A stretch of 64,000 nt of DNA, taken from the IMG/VR virus record IMGVR_UViG_3300045257_000207, positions 1 through 64,000 of that record. One strand, written 5' to 3'. A model generated the notes under the pieces. That model saw only the letters and a program-made list of their open reading frames with translations, searched no databases and was not told the DNA's origin. This DNA is from a virus. The stretch's first letter is position 1. Every line of letters begins with the position of its first letter. The position numbers and the translations under genes were made by a program. Positions 43,284 through 51,456 of this stretch are shown here, in pieces.

Positions 43284-43931
43284 TTATAGGTACTTCTCTA
43301 CTACTATTTTTGGGAAGCAAAGTAACCGACTTTCAATCGAACAGTTAATGACTTCGATATTTCTATCTGCCAACGGTTTAGCCATCGACTCGATGCATGG
43401 TATGAAACTGTTGGTGTAAATATCTCGGTGAACCGGTAAAGTTTGTAAATCGTGCCAATGGCTCTTTTTGTTGATATGACACATGTCGAATCCAAGCAAG
43501 AGGATACGTTTAGGTTTCATATTTGCAATCAAATTCAACGCATGCGCTCCACTATTGTTCCCATGCACGTTGTCTCTGTTGTCGTCTAATCCAAATATAC
43601 CGGTACGTCTAAGGTAAGTACATCCAACGATTCCTTTACTGTGCGCTAACATAGCATCTGTTACATTGAATCTTGCCATAAATCGACGTTTACATGGATG
43701 TCGAACTAGGTTATCATAGTTCTGTGCTGCCCACGGCTCATCACACCAATACAACACACTCGCATTAGGTAATTTCAGATATGCAGAATTGATCGCTACT
43801 GTCACTTTATCATGGAGCAGACCGAAGTCGAAATTGGTGAGACTAGAACCACCTCCAACGATGAACACGTCCTGTTGGAAGGTCAGCTTGAACAGTTTTT
43901 CAATTTCTTCACGCATCGACATGGCTCTCAT
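43284..43931 (-). CDS. MAF/DUF115- or GT42-like glycosyltransferase-type protein
   Basis: 215 residues, first gene of the glycan operon. VFIVGGGSSLTNFDFGLLHDK near residue 22, VAINSAYLKLP, LYWCDEPWAAQNY and NSGAHALNLIANM...ILLLGFDM follow the pattern of phage and bacterial MAF/DUF115 proteins and are reminiscent of sialyltransferase family GT42. Related proteins transfer nonulosonic acids to flagellin, so a transferase role is plausible. An AGAGG site lies 11 bases before the ATG. Exact activity cannot be told. Confidence 0.65.
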   Translation of the reverse strand: MRAMSMREEIEKLFKLTFQQDVFIVGGGSSLTNFDFGLLHDKVTVAINSAYLKLPNASVLYWCDEPWAAQNYDNLVRHPCKRRFMARFNVTDAMLAHSKGIVGCTYLRRTGIFGLDDNRDNVHGNNSGAHALNLIANMKPKRILLLGFDMCHINKKSHWHDLQTLPVHRDIYTNSFIPCIESMAKPLADRNIEVINCSIESRLLCFPKIVVEKYL

Positions 43932-43954
43932 AAATAATCACACCTCTATTTAGA
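43929..43954. promoter_or_regulatory. Divergent late-type boxes
   Basis: CATAAATA at 43929-43936 points forward to the gene at 43963; TCTAAATA (reverse complement of 43947-43954) points back to the glycan operon. The latter leaves a leader of only about ten bases, so it is less certain. Confidence 0.45.
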
Positions 43955-43962
43955 CAAGAAAA

Positions 43963-44490
43963 ATGATACCTACCCTGTCACATGAATGTAGTCAGTTCCT
44001 TGCCGACTCTAAAGGAAACCCGATCTTGAAGCATTTGCCCATACCGGGACAAGGCTTTCGAAGAGTAAAGGTACGGCAAAAAAAACATATCGATCAATTC
44101 AGTAGCACATTCAGTGAAGCGTTCTATCAAGAGCGCAAAAATCTGTTGCGACGCGCTGTCATAGCTCGTAACGAAAGCACACTTTTGCCAGCCCCTCCGG
44201 GAATGGAACCATTTTACGTGTTTCCTCGTAATGGATTTCGGTTCATGTATTGCCAAAACCCGGAAGTAACGACTGAAGCGTACAAGGACATTTTGACTCA
44301 GATGATCAAGGCCGTTGGTACCGAATCCGGCCTATCGGTTTTTCATGAAGTAGTCAAATATCAATATACTTTTTCTGACTTGGATTGTGGTATCATGAGT
44401 GGTGCCGAAGTGATTTTTTATCAAATACCTTGGTATTACGCCATCCGAAAATCATTGGTACTAGACTACCAAAAATTTATATACACTTAA
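43963..44490 (+). CDS. Unassigned protein upstream of nrdA
   Basis: 175 residues, aromatic-rich in the middle (MEPFYVFPRNGFRFMYC) and C-terminus (IFYQIPWYYAIRK). No membrane segment or motif I know. The ribosome site is weak. The gene stands alone 88 bases before nrdA. Sequence style suggests a conserved phage protein of unknown role. Confidence 0.65.
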   Translation: MIPTLSHECSQFLADSKGNPILKHLPIPGQGFRRVKVRQKKHIDQFSSTFSEAFYQERKNLLRRAVIARNESTLLPAPPGMEPFYVFPRNGFRFMYCQNPEVTTEAYKDILTQMIKAVGTESGLSVFHEVVKYQYTFSDLDCGIMSGAEVIFYQIPWYYAIRKSLVLDYQKFIYT

Positions 44491-44533
44491 CCTGTTGATA
44501 TCCTTGTCAATTGTCGGTTAAGTGTCTGCGTCG

Positions 44534-44541
44534 AATAAATA
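44534..44541 (+). promoter_or_regulatory. Late-type box AATAAATA upstream of nrdA
   Basis: Seven-base match 36 bases before the nrdA ATG. For a metabolic gene an early or middle promoter would be more usual, so this may be an additional or chance box. Confidence 0.4.
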
Positions 44542-44577
44542 AAAAATAACAAGAAAATTTCATAGCGGAGAGAAATA

Positions 44578-47013
44578 ATGGTAAGTAAGTCACTGAATTT
44601 TAAGGATATTGTTGTAAAGAAACGCGATGGAACCACGGAACTTTTCAACGCGGATAAGATACACAAAATCCTTGAAAGGGCTTGTGACGATATAACCGGA
44701 GTTTCGATTTCTGATGTGGTCATGGCAGCACATTTGACCTTCTTCGATGGCATGACATCAAAAGAAATCCATGGTGCCGTTACCATGGCAGCAGCAGACC
44801 TCATTTCCGAAACGTCACCGAACTATCAGTTCGTTGCAGGACGGTTGCTCAACTTCGATTTGCGTAAGACAGCATGGGGTGGAATGAACCCCCCGAACCT
44901 CTATGACCACATCGTCAAGATGGTTTCTTTGGGTTTCTACACCGAAGAGCTTCTTACCATGTACGATAGCGCCATGTGGCACAAGATGAACGATATCATG
45001 GATCATGCACGCGATCTTAAGATGAGTCACATCGGTGTCATGGAATACGCTACTAAATACGCCATACGTGATCGCAGTGAGATAGACTTCACTCCACTGG
45101 AGACACCCCAACTTACCTATATGTTGATCGCAGCCATCATGTGCAGCGATACGAAGAACATCAAGGATATCAAGAGCTACTACAACGACATTTCCAGTTG
45201 GAACATCAGTCTTCCTACTCCCATCATGGCCGGTGTTCGAAGCAAAGTGAAGCAATTCAGTTCATGCGTATTGCTCGAATGTGGCGATGATCTGAATAGC
45301 ATAAGCGACAATTCTGCTGCCATTATCAAGTACGTGTCCAAGAAAGCGGGCATTGGAATCGGTGCATCCGCAATTCGTGCCGAAGGGTCAAAAGTAGCCG
45401 GTGGCGAAATAAAGCATACTGGCGTTATCCCGTTTTTCAGGCTCTTTGAGTCGTCCGTGAAGTCTTGCTCTCAAGGTGGTGTTCGCGGCGGATCAGCCAC
45501 GTTATACACCATGTTGTGGCATCTGGAAATGGAAGATATTCTCGTGTTACGCAACAATAAGGGCACACCAGACGCACGCGTTCGTAAGATCGATTATGCT
45601 ATTCAAATCAATAACTTCCTGTACAATCGGCTTGCCACAAATGGAAACATAACCCTATTCTCACCAAATGAGGTTCCGGGGTTGCTGGATGCCTTCTTTG
45701 CAGACCAAACCAAGTTCGCGGAATTGTATGTGCAGTACGAAAACGATCCAACAATTCGAAAGAAAACCGTACCTGCCCATGAATTGTTCAGCAAGTTGAT
45801 GATCGAACGGAAAGACACTGGCCGCATCTACATTTTCAATGTGGACAACGTCAATGACCATAGTTCCTTCCTCGAACCCATCAAGATGTCGAACTTGTGC
45901 TGTGAAATTACTTTACCTACGGTTGCATTAGGTAGCACCGAAACTCAACAAGAACTCCACCACCCACTCGGAGCGTTGGTACGATTAGAAGAACTGTCCA
46001 ATGATCCGGCAGTCCAAAATGTCAAAGTTGCCAAGATATCAGACGATTTCAATGACTGTATGCGATTGACTGTACAGCGTGATACATCACGAATTGCGTT
46101 ATGTACCCTTTCCGCGATCAACCTTGGCAACATTCGCGATCTATCTGACCTCGAAGGATGGATGTACAACGCTGTCAAGGCGCTGGACAACCTCCTCACC
46201 TATCAGGACTACCCTCTCGTGGCCTCCAGAGAGGCTACACTGGACTATCGTCCTCTGGGGATAGGTGTCATCAACCTCGCCTATTACCTCGCTAAGAACA
46301 ACGTCAAGTACGGTGATCCGGAAGCTAATCAGTTGATCCATGATACCTTTGAAGCGATTCAATTCTATGGTATCAAGGCATCAATCCGTTTAGCCAAGGA
46401 ACGCGGGCCGTGTCGTCTGTGGAAAAAAACCAAATATGGTCAGGGCATCTTGCCAATCGATCATTACAATAAGAATGTTGACCAACTCATTGCGCCAAAG
46501 TACAAACTGGATTGGGAATCGCTTCGTCCTGACTTGATCCAATACGGCATCCGCAATGCAACGATAACGGCATTGATGCCAGCCGAATCCAGCGCCAAGA
46601 TTAGCAACAGTACAAATGGCATGGAACCTGTGCGAGCGTTGATCACGGTAAAAGGCAACAAATCCAATATTTCAAAGCAAGTCGTTCCAGAAATAACGAA
46701 ACTCAAGAACAAGTACCACATGTTGTGGGACATGGATTCCATGAGCGGTGTCATCAAGACTATGGCCATCATCCAGAAATTCGTTGATCAGGCCCTGTCC
46801 TCAAACCTCTCATACAATCCGGCACATTGGCCAGAAGGTAAAATTTCATTGTCAGCGATGTTGAAAGACCTTCTGCTTTGCAACAAGTTCGGCCTCAAGA
46901 CTTTGTACTACCACAATACAAACGATCAACGCGACGTTTCAATGGTAGACGTTCAACGCGAAGTCGTAGAAGAGCCAGTTTTAGAGGAAAGTTGTGAAGC
47001 TTGTACGATATGA
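44578..47013 (+). CDS. nrdA: Aerobic (class Ia) ribonucleotide reductase large subunit
   Basis: 811 residues. An ATP-cone lies at about 11-95 (VVKKRDGTTELFNADKIHKIL). Active-site residues match E. coli NrdA: C230 (SSCVLLECGD), N439, C441 and E443 (NLCCEI), C509 (IALCTLSAINLG), YYHNTND near 780 for radical transfer, and a C-terminal SCEAC pair for reduction by a thioredoxin. About 45 residues are inserted between C441 and C509 compared with E. coli (23 residues apart there). The enzyme makes dNDPs for phage DNA synthesis with NrdB downstream. GGAG precedes the ATG. Confidence 0.95.
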   Translation: MVSKSLNFKDIVVKKRDGTTELFNADKIHKILERACDDITGVSISDVVMAAHLTFFDGMTSKEIHGAVTMAAADLISETSPNYQFVAGRLLNFDLRKTAWGGMNPPNLYDHIVKMVSLGFYTEELLTMYDSAMWHKMNDIMDHARDLKMSHIGVMEYATKYAIRDRSEIDFTPLETPQLTYMLIAAIMCSDTKNIKDIKSYYNDISSWNISLPTPIMAGVRSKVKQFSSCVLLECGDDLNSISDNSAAIIKYVSKKAGIGIGASAIRAEGSKVAGGEIKHTGVIPFFRLFESSVKSCSQGGVRGGSATLYTMLWHLEMEDILVLRNNKGTPDARVRKIDYAIQINNFLYNRLATNGNITLFSPNEVPGLLDAFFADQTKFAELYVQYENDPTIRKKTVPAHELFSKLMIERKDTGRIYIFNVDNVNDHSSFLEPIKMSNLCCEITLPTVALGSTETQQELHHPLGALVRLEELSNDPAVQNVKVAKISDDFNDCMRLTVQRDTSRIALCTLSAINLGNIRDLSDLEGWMYNAVKALDNLLTYQDYPLVASREATLDYRPLGIGVINLAYYLAKNNVKYGDPEANQLIHDTFEAIQFYGIKASIRLAKERGPCRLWKKTKYGQGILPIDHYNKNVDQLIAPKYKLDWESLRPDLIQYGIRNATITALMPAESSAKISNSTNGMEPVRALITVKGNKSNISKQVVPEITKLKNKYHMLWDMDSMSGVIKTMAIIQKFVDQALSSNLSYNPAHWPEGKISLSAMLKDLLLCNKFGLKTLYYHNTNDQRDVSMVDVQREVVEEPVLEESCEACTI

Positions 47014-47017
47014 CATC

Positions 47018-47046
47018 GTGACAATCGAATGGTGTCATGGTAAGAT
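47018..47046 (+). promoter_or_regulatory. Possible sigma70-type promoter before nrdB
   Basis: GTGACA, 17 bases, TAAGAT in the 61-base gap between nrdA and nrdB. Moderate match only. Confidence 0.35.
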
Positions 47047-47074
47047 GGATTCCAACTTTCCTTTGAGAAAATAA

Positions 47075-48199
47075 ATGATCAAGTCGTTCAACCGCATCAA
47101 AAATGAACCGATGAAAGAGTTCATGTTTTTCGGGAACCAGCCGAACGTATCGCGTTTCGATATACAGAAATTTGATATCTTCAAGAAGCTGTACGAGAAA
47201 CAACTTGGTTTCTTCTGGAAACCAGATGAAATTGATCTAAGCAAGGACAGCCGAGACTTCAAAGGTCTACCGGCCAACGAGCAGCATATCTTCATCAAGA
47301 ATTTACTTTTCCAAACTCTTCTAGATTCCGTCCAGTCGCGAGGCCCACAGCTAGCTCTGTTGCCACACGTTTCGCTGCCTGAGTTAGAAAGCATGATCGA
47401 ACTGTGGTCGATGATCGAATCGCTTCACAGTTTCAGCTATTCATGGATCATCCAGAACGTGTTCGCCAATCCGACAGGAATCCTAGACGGTATCATGGAA
47501 GACGTGAACATCATGAATCGAGCGGATTCAGTAACACAATACTACGACGATTTCATTGAATATTCGACGCTGTTCCGTGCGCTTGGAAAAGGCGAACACT
47601 CCGTTAACGGAGTTCCGGTTCAGTTGAGTCTTCGCGAGTTAAAGCGAAAAATGCTTCTTTGTGTGGCATCTATCAACGTGTTGGAAGGAGTACGCTTCTA
47701 CGTTTCTTTCGCTTGCTCGTTTGCATTCGCAGAACGTTCACTGATGGAAGGCAACGCCAAGATCATTACTTTGATTGCGAGAGACGAGAACCTTCATCTA
47801 GCTATCACTCAGAACATTCTACGAAAGTGGGCGAACGGCGAAGACGATCCTGAGATGCAAGAATTGTTCACTGAAGAAACGGATACCATTGTAAAGATGT
47901 ATACTGATTGTGTCGATCAAGAAACCGAATGGGCATCCTATTTGTTCAATGATGGCCCAATGCTTGGACTGACTGAAGACATCTTGAACGAATATGTCAA
48001 GCATATCGCTGGAAAGAGAATGCGAGCCATCGGCCTCAAACATACCTATCCAAGCAAGAATCCGTTGACATGGACTGAAAAGTATCTCAGTGGGTCAGGC
48101 ACCCAAGTCGCTCCACAGGAAGTTGAAATCACTTCCTATGTGATCGGTGGCGTCGATAATGATGTTCAAAGCGGCAATTTCTCCGACCTTACATTCTAA
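47075..48199 (+). CDS. nrdB: Ribonucleotide reductase small subunit
   Basis: 374 residues, as in E. coli NrdB (375). The di-iron ligands fall at the same numbers as in E. coli: D84, E115, H118, E204, E238 and H241, and the radical tyrosine Y122 is present (ESLHSFSYSW). The C-terminal tail (DNDVQSGNFSDLTF) is the flexible part that docks on NrdA. It supplies the radical for dNTP synthesis. It is a fully conserved class Ia subunit, with no sign of the metal- or tyrosine-changed variants. Confidence 0.95.
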   Translation: MIKSFNRIKNEPMKEFMFFGNQPNVSRFDIQKFDIFKKLYEKQLGFFWKPDEIDLSKDSRDFKGLPANEQHIFIKNLLFQTLLDSVQSRGPQLALLPHVSLPELESMIELWSMIESLHSFSYSWIIQNVFANPTGILDGIMEDVNIMNRADSVTQYYDDFIEYSTLFRALGKGEHSVNGVPVQLSLRELKRKMLLCVASINVLEGVRFYVSFACSFAFAERSLMEGNAKIITLIARDENLHLAITQNILRKWANGEDDPEMQELFTEETDTIVKMYTDCVDQETEWASYLFNDGPMLGLTEDILNEYVKHIAGKRMRAIGLKHTYPSKNPLTWTEKYLSGSGTQVAPQEVEITSYVIGGVDNDVQSGNFSDLTF

Positions 48200-48208
48200 G
48201 GAACTACA

Positions 48209-48838
48209 ATGCGACACTTACCGAAATACCGTACTGTTCTTGAGACGCGTTCATTTTTGTCTCAACTTTATGCCGAATCGCACCGCAAATACCATACGAT
48301 GAATCATATCATGCAATGTATGGCGGCAAATGTTACATTCTTTGAAAACGAAAGGAGCTTAGGAACGCATTCTAATCGCAACGAGATGCTTGTCGGAGCG
48401 ATGGTATGGTTTCACGACTCCGTTTACAACCCATACGCCCCCTTCGGCTTTAATGAGCGTTGGAGTGCAGAACTATACAAAGATTACGCTGAACAATACT
48501 ATTCTCAGTTACCTGATGAAGATGTTCAAGAGGTCTACGATGGTATCATCGCTAGCAGTCTACATCATCGCGACCAGCCGAACTTGACCAAAGCGCAACA
48601 GGCTTTTCTTGATATTGACTTGGCCGAAATGGCATGCGACTACAGCACTTTCACTATCAATGGTCAAAACATTCGTGAAGAGTACGCACATGTTCCGTTT
48701 GAAACATTCCTTGAAAAACGTATTGAGTTCTTCAAGACGATGTTGAAGCGTAAGTCCTTGTATTACACAGACTTTTTCAAGGAAAAATGTCAAGAAAAGG
48801 CAGTTGCCAACATTACCAAGTATCTGTCTACTCTCTGA
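48209..48838 (+). CDS. HD-domain metal-dependent phosphohydrolase
   Basis: 209 residues. YAESHRKYHTMNHIMQCM (H29, H33) and MVWFHDSVYNP (H69-D70) followed by IIASSLHH and DIDLAEM form the HD metal site, in the style of the COG4339 group of predicted HD hydrolases. Known members of related groups act on nucleotides. Its place right behind nrdAB, after AAGGA, suggests a nucleotide-pool role. Substrate unknown. Confidence 0.8.
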   Translation: MRHLPKYRTVLETRSFLSQLYAESHRKYHTMNHIMQCMAANVTFFENERSLGTHSNRNEMLVGAMVWFHDSVYNPYAPFGFNERWSAELYKDYAEQYYSQLPDEDVQEVYDGIIASSLHHRDQPNLTKAQQAFLDIDLAEMACDYSTFTINGQNIREEYAHVPFETFLEKRIEFFKTMLKRKSLYYTDFFKEKCQEKAVANITKYLSTL

Positions 48839-49128
48839 TGTCAACGATCAATAACTCATTGGTCAAACTTCTTGTTCTTTGCCTCGAAGGTGCCATCATC
48901 AGTTACATATGGGATGGATTGCAACCGACCTTCCATTGGCCGGAAATAACGTTCGGACAAAGCGTCGGACTGTTGATCATCGCTAGAATCTTATGCCGTC
49001 CCCTTCTGAAGACCGAATCAGAGAAGACGCTGGAAAGGATAGAGAACCTGATTTTCTTCCAAATTCAGATGCAATCCGTAAGCATGTCAACAAAAACAAA
49101 AACTGACGAATCTGGAAAGCCAAAATAG
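48838..49128 (+). CDS. Small membrane protein
   Basis: 96 residues from the ATG that overlaps the previous stop (TGATG); a longer frame lies inside the HD gene. Two hydrophobic stretches, about residues 8-24 and 42-54, and a charged C-terminus of about 40 residues with a short helical part. It could be a holin-like or envelope-modifying protein; no family is recognised. Translation is coupled to the HD hydrolase. Confidence 0.6.
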   Translation: MSTINNSLVKLLVLCLEGAIISYIWDGLQPTFHWPEITFGQSVGLLIIARILCRPLLKTESEKTLERIENLIFFQIQMQSVSMSTKTKTDESGKPK

Positions 49129-49141
49129 TTAAAGCGGTAGT

Positions 49142-49149
49142 AATAAATA
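49142..49149 (+). promoter_or_regulatory. Late promoter box AATAAATA (first fibre-region gene)
   Basis: Seven-base match 24 bases before the ATG at 49174; it opens the long tail-fibre region. Confidence 0.6.
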
Positions 49150-49173
49150 TCTCCATGTCCACGGAGATATTTG

Positions 49174-50100
49174 ATGTCAACTCACCAATTCGGCTATAAT
49201 TTCCACCCTAATGACCGGGTTTGGTCGTATGACTCTGCCAGTTCCTCCTTCAATGAAGGAACATGCTACCAAGTTTACATAAAAGTCTTTACGAAGGCTG
49301 ATCTTTCGATTGATTCGAAATTGATCTATCTCATCATGTTTGATGACAACCCAACGCCTCTTCGTTTAACAGAAGACAAATTGTATATATTGTCCTCTGG
49401 CGGGTTAGTACGCCCTCCGCTTGATCCGATTTATCAAGTCAGTTACGATTTCTATCCGAATGACGTGGTTTGGGTGATCAATCGTACAGAAACATCTGTT
49501 AAATATGGAATTGTTTATCAGGCCGATATTGAAATTTTCCTCAAGGCTGACCTGACCTCTGAAATAAAAACTTCCTATTTGATCAATTTTAGCGATGCAT
49601 TATTAGGCACACCGCGTCTTAGTAGTTCGGATATTTTTCTAACATCAACAGATGCATGGGCCGCACTCGGCATCGTAATCGGGCCACCTCCTACTCCGGT
49701 TCCTACTGGTACTCCTCTGCCAAGTACAGAGAGCATAACTGTTACAAAAACAAACTCTGATAATGTCATTCTATATAAAGGAACTCCGGTTTATATCAAA
49801 GCTAATGGGACAGTTGGGCGCTCCAATAGTGATGCAACTGCATTGGTTTTCTTGGGATTTGTAGCAGATGCGTTAATCCCGATCAACGGTTCCGGACTGA
49901 TAATGACAGAAGGCACTGTCGATACAACATGGGGGTCAATTATTGATGGCGGGGTATTACAAAGTGGATCGATTTATTATTTGTCTCACCTTGGAACGAT
50001 TTCAGCTACCGCTCCGGACACCGGTTTCTCTAAACAAGTGGGAATCGGCGTTTCATCCACTGAACTTAATATCACCTTAATGCCGACTTACGAACTATAA
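49174..50100 (+). CDS. Virion/fibre-associated protein with duplicated N-terminal domain
   Basis: 308 residues, starting at ATG 49174 after GGAG; the TTG just before is not needed. Residues about 7-75 (YNFHPNDRVW...YQVYIKVFTKADL) and 89-155 (YDFYPNDVVW...YQADIEIFLKADL) are two copies of one small domain. A short Pro/Thr linker (GPPPTPVPTGTP) leads to a beta-rich C-terminal domain, with YKGTPVYIKANGTVGRSN, which is common in phage fibre bases. It is first in the fibre region and probably attaches fibres. Confidence 0.7.
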   Translation: MSTHQFGYNFHPNDRVWSYDSASSSFNEGTCYQVYIKVFTKADLSIDSKLIYLIMFDDNPTPLRLTEDKLYILSSGGLVRPPLDPIYQVSYDFYPNDVVWVINRTETSVKYGIVYQADIEIFLKADLTSEIKTSYLINFSDALLGTPRLSSSDIFLTSTDAWAALGIVIGPPPTPVPTGTPLPSTESITVTKTNSDNVILYKGTPVYIKANGTVGRSNSDATALVFLGFVADALIPINGSGLIMTEGTVDTTWGSIIDGGVLQSGSIYYLSHLGTISATAPDTGFSKQVGIGVSSTELNITLMPTYEL

Positions 50101-50111
50101 ATGAGTAAATA

Positions 50112-51395
50112 ATGGCAAACGTAAAACCATTTAAACTCGTAAGAGGCCAAGGCGTCCAATTTAAGACAGGGGACACAGTCGATCCCGTATTCGGTGGAAC
50201 TGGATTATCGTCTTATCATATAGGCGATATTCTCGCTGCATCGTCTACTACTGTATTGGCTCCCATTGTTGCAGTAACCGTAGGTAATGTGTTGCTGTCT
50301 AGTGGGGTATCAACCTTACCTGTGTGGGGAAAAGTAGATTTAACCATTCACGTTTCGGGTACATTACAAGCACCTAATGGCGGAACTGGTATTTCCACGT
50401 ATACAATCGGCAATTATCTAAATGCTGCCTCATCATCAACACTTCAGCAACGTACACCGGCCCAAGTTTTATCAGATATTGGTGCTGCCAGCGTTTCTCA
50501 TAATCATGATGGCAGCAACATAACAACTGGAACAATAGCTCCAGCAAGACTTGGTACTGGAACTCTATCAGCGTCCACCTTTCTTTCCGGAAATGGCACA
50601 TGGCAAGCCGTATCGGTTGTTTTAGGCTCCACCACGATAACAGTAGGGGCCGCACCAACTCTAGTAATCGCCGGATTGACTTCCGTTACGGCAACTAACT
50701 TTATAGGAAATTCCTCCTCATCAACCAACATAGCTGTAACAACAGATAACAGTTCCAACGTGACGTTCTATCCATTAATAGCTTCTGCTTCTAATGGAAC
50801 TTTACCAGTTTTTTCATCTTCAAATGGATTACAGTATAATCCTTCTACCGGTCGTTTGACTGCGACAGCAGGCCAGTTCGGAGCAGTTACACTAACTGGC
50901 GTTGCTCAAATCACAAATTCCACCGATTCGACCAATTTGTCAACAGGAGCATTACTAGTTTCCGGTGGAATGGCCGTAACAAAGGCAGTCAATATTGGTG
51001 GAAATTTAAGTGTTCAAGGTGATGTGGAACTCGGAAATGCGGTAGGTGGGTTTATCGAAATCGGTGTTATCGGTGGAATGACTACATTTCTTTCATCCAC
51101 CGCTTCTATGGCCACCAATCAAGTTCTAGCTACCGTTTCTGGGTTACTTTATCGATCTGCTGAATTCAGAATTCAAGCCGTTGATATAACTGACCAAATT
51201 TACCATACAGCAACGATACTCGTGGTACATAACGGAACTGTTTCAGATTTTGTGGAATTTGGAGACATTGCACTCGGAGGTCGCTGTGGAACTTTTTCTG
51301 TAGGTTATGCAGCAGATACTTTCACTTTAACGGTAAGCCCATCCTCATCAAACGTGATAGCGTATAAAATTGTAGCAATGTTAACGAAAGTATAA
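50112..51395 (+). CDS. Tail fibre protein
   Basis: 427 residues, rich in Ser, Thr, Gly and Ala with few charges. It has typical fibre motifs: FGGTGLSSY, PNGGTGISTYTIGNYL and FLSGNGTWQAV. The C-terminal 85 residues (LYRSAEFRIQAVDITDQIY..ATILVVHNGTV...) are related to the C-terminus of the 1,395-residue fibre and to modules known from T4-like cyanophage fibres. It is probably a trimeric fibre segment or receptor-contact piece. Confidence 0.8.
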   Translation: MANVKPFKLVRGQGVQFKTGDTVDPVFGGTGLSSYHIGDILAASSTTVLAPIVAVTVGNVLLSSGVSTLPVWGKVDLTIHVSGTLQAPNGGTGISTYTIGNYLNAASSSTLQQRTPAQVLSDIGAASVSHNHDGSNITTGTIAPARLGTGTLSASTFLSGNGTWQAVSVVLGSTTITVGAAPTLVIAGLTSVTATNFIGNSSSSTNIAVTTDNSSNVTFYPLIASASNGTLPVFSSSNGLQYNPSTGRLTATAGQFGAVTLTGVAQITNSTDSTNLSTGALLVSGGMAVTKAVNIGGNLSVQGDVELGNAVGGFIEIGVIGGMTTFLSSTASMATNQVLATVSGLLYRSAEFRIQAVDITDQIYHTATILVVHNGTVSDFVEFGDIALGGRCGTFSVGYAADTFTLTVSPSSSNVIAYKIVAMLTKV

Positions 51396-51410
51396 AAAAC
51401 TGCCATCATT

Positions 51411-51418
51411 CATAAATA
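51411..51418 (+). promoter_or_regulatory. Late promoter box CATAAATA (long fibre 1)
   Basis: Seven of eight positions; 38 bases before the ATG at 51457. Confidence 0.65.
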
Positions 51419-51456
51419 CATGAGCACGAACCAATGAATGATCAGGGAGCTTCAAA

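Noticed and set aside
44578-47013. Intein in NrdA
   Set aside because: The insertion is only about 45 residues and lacks the Cys/Ser start and His-Asn end of an intein.
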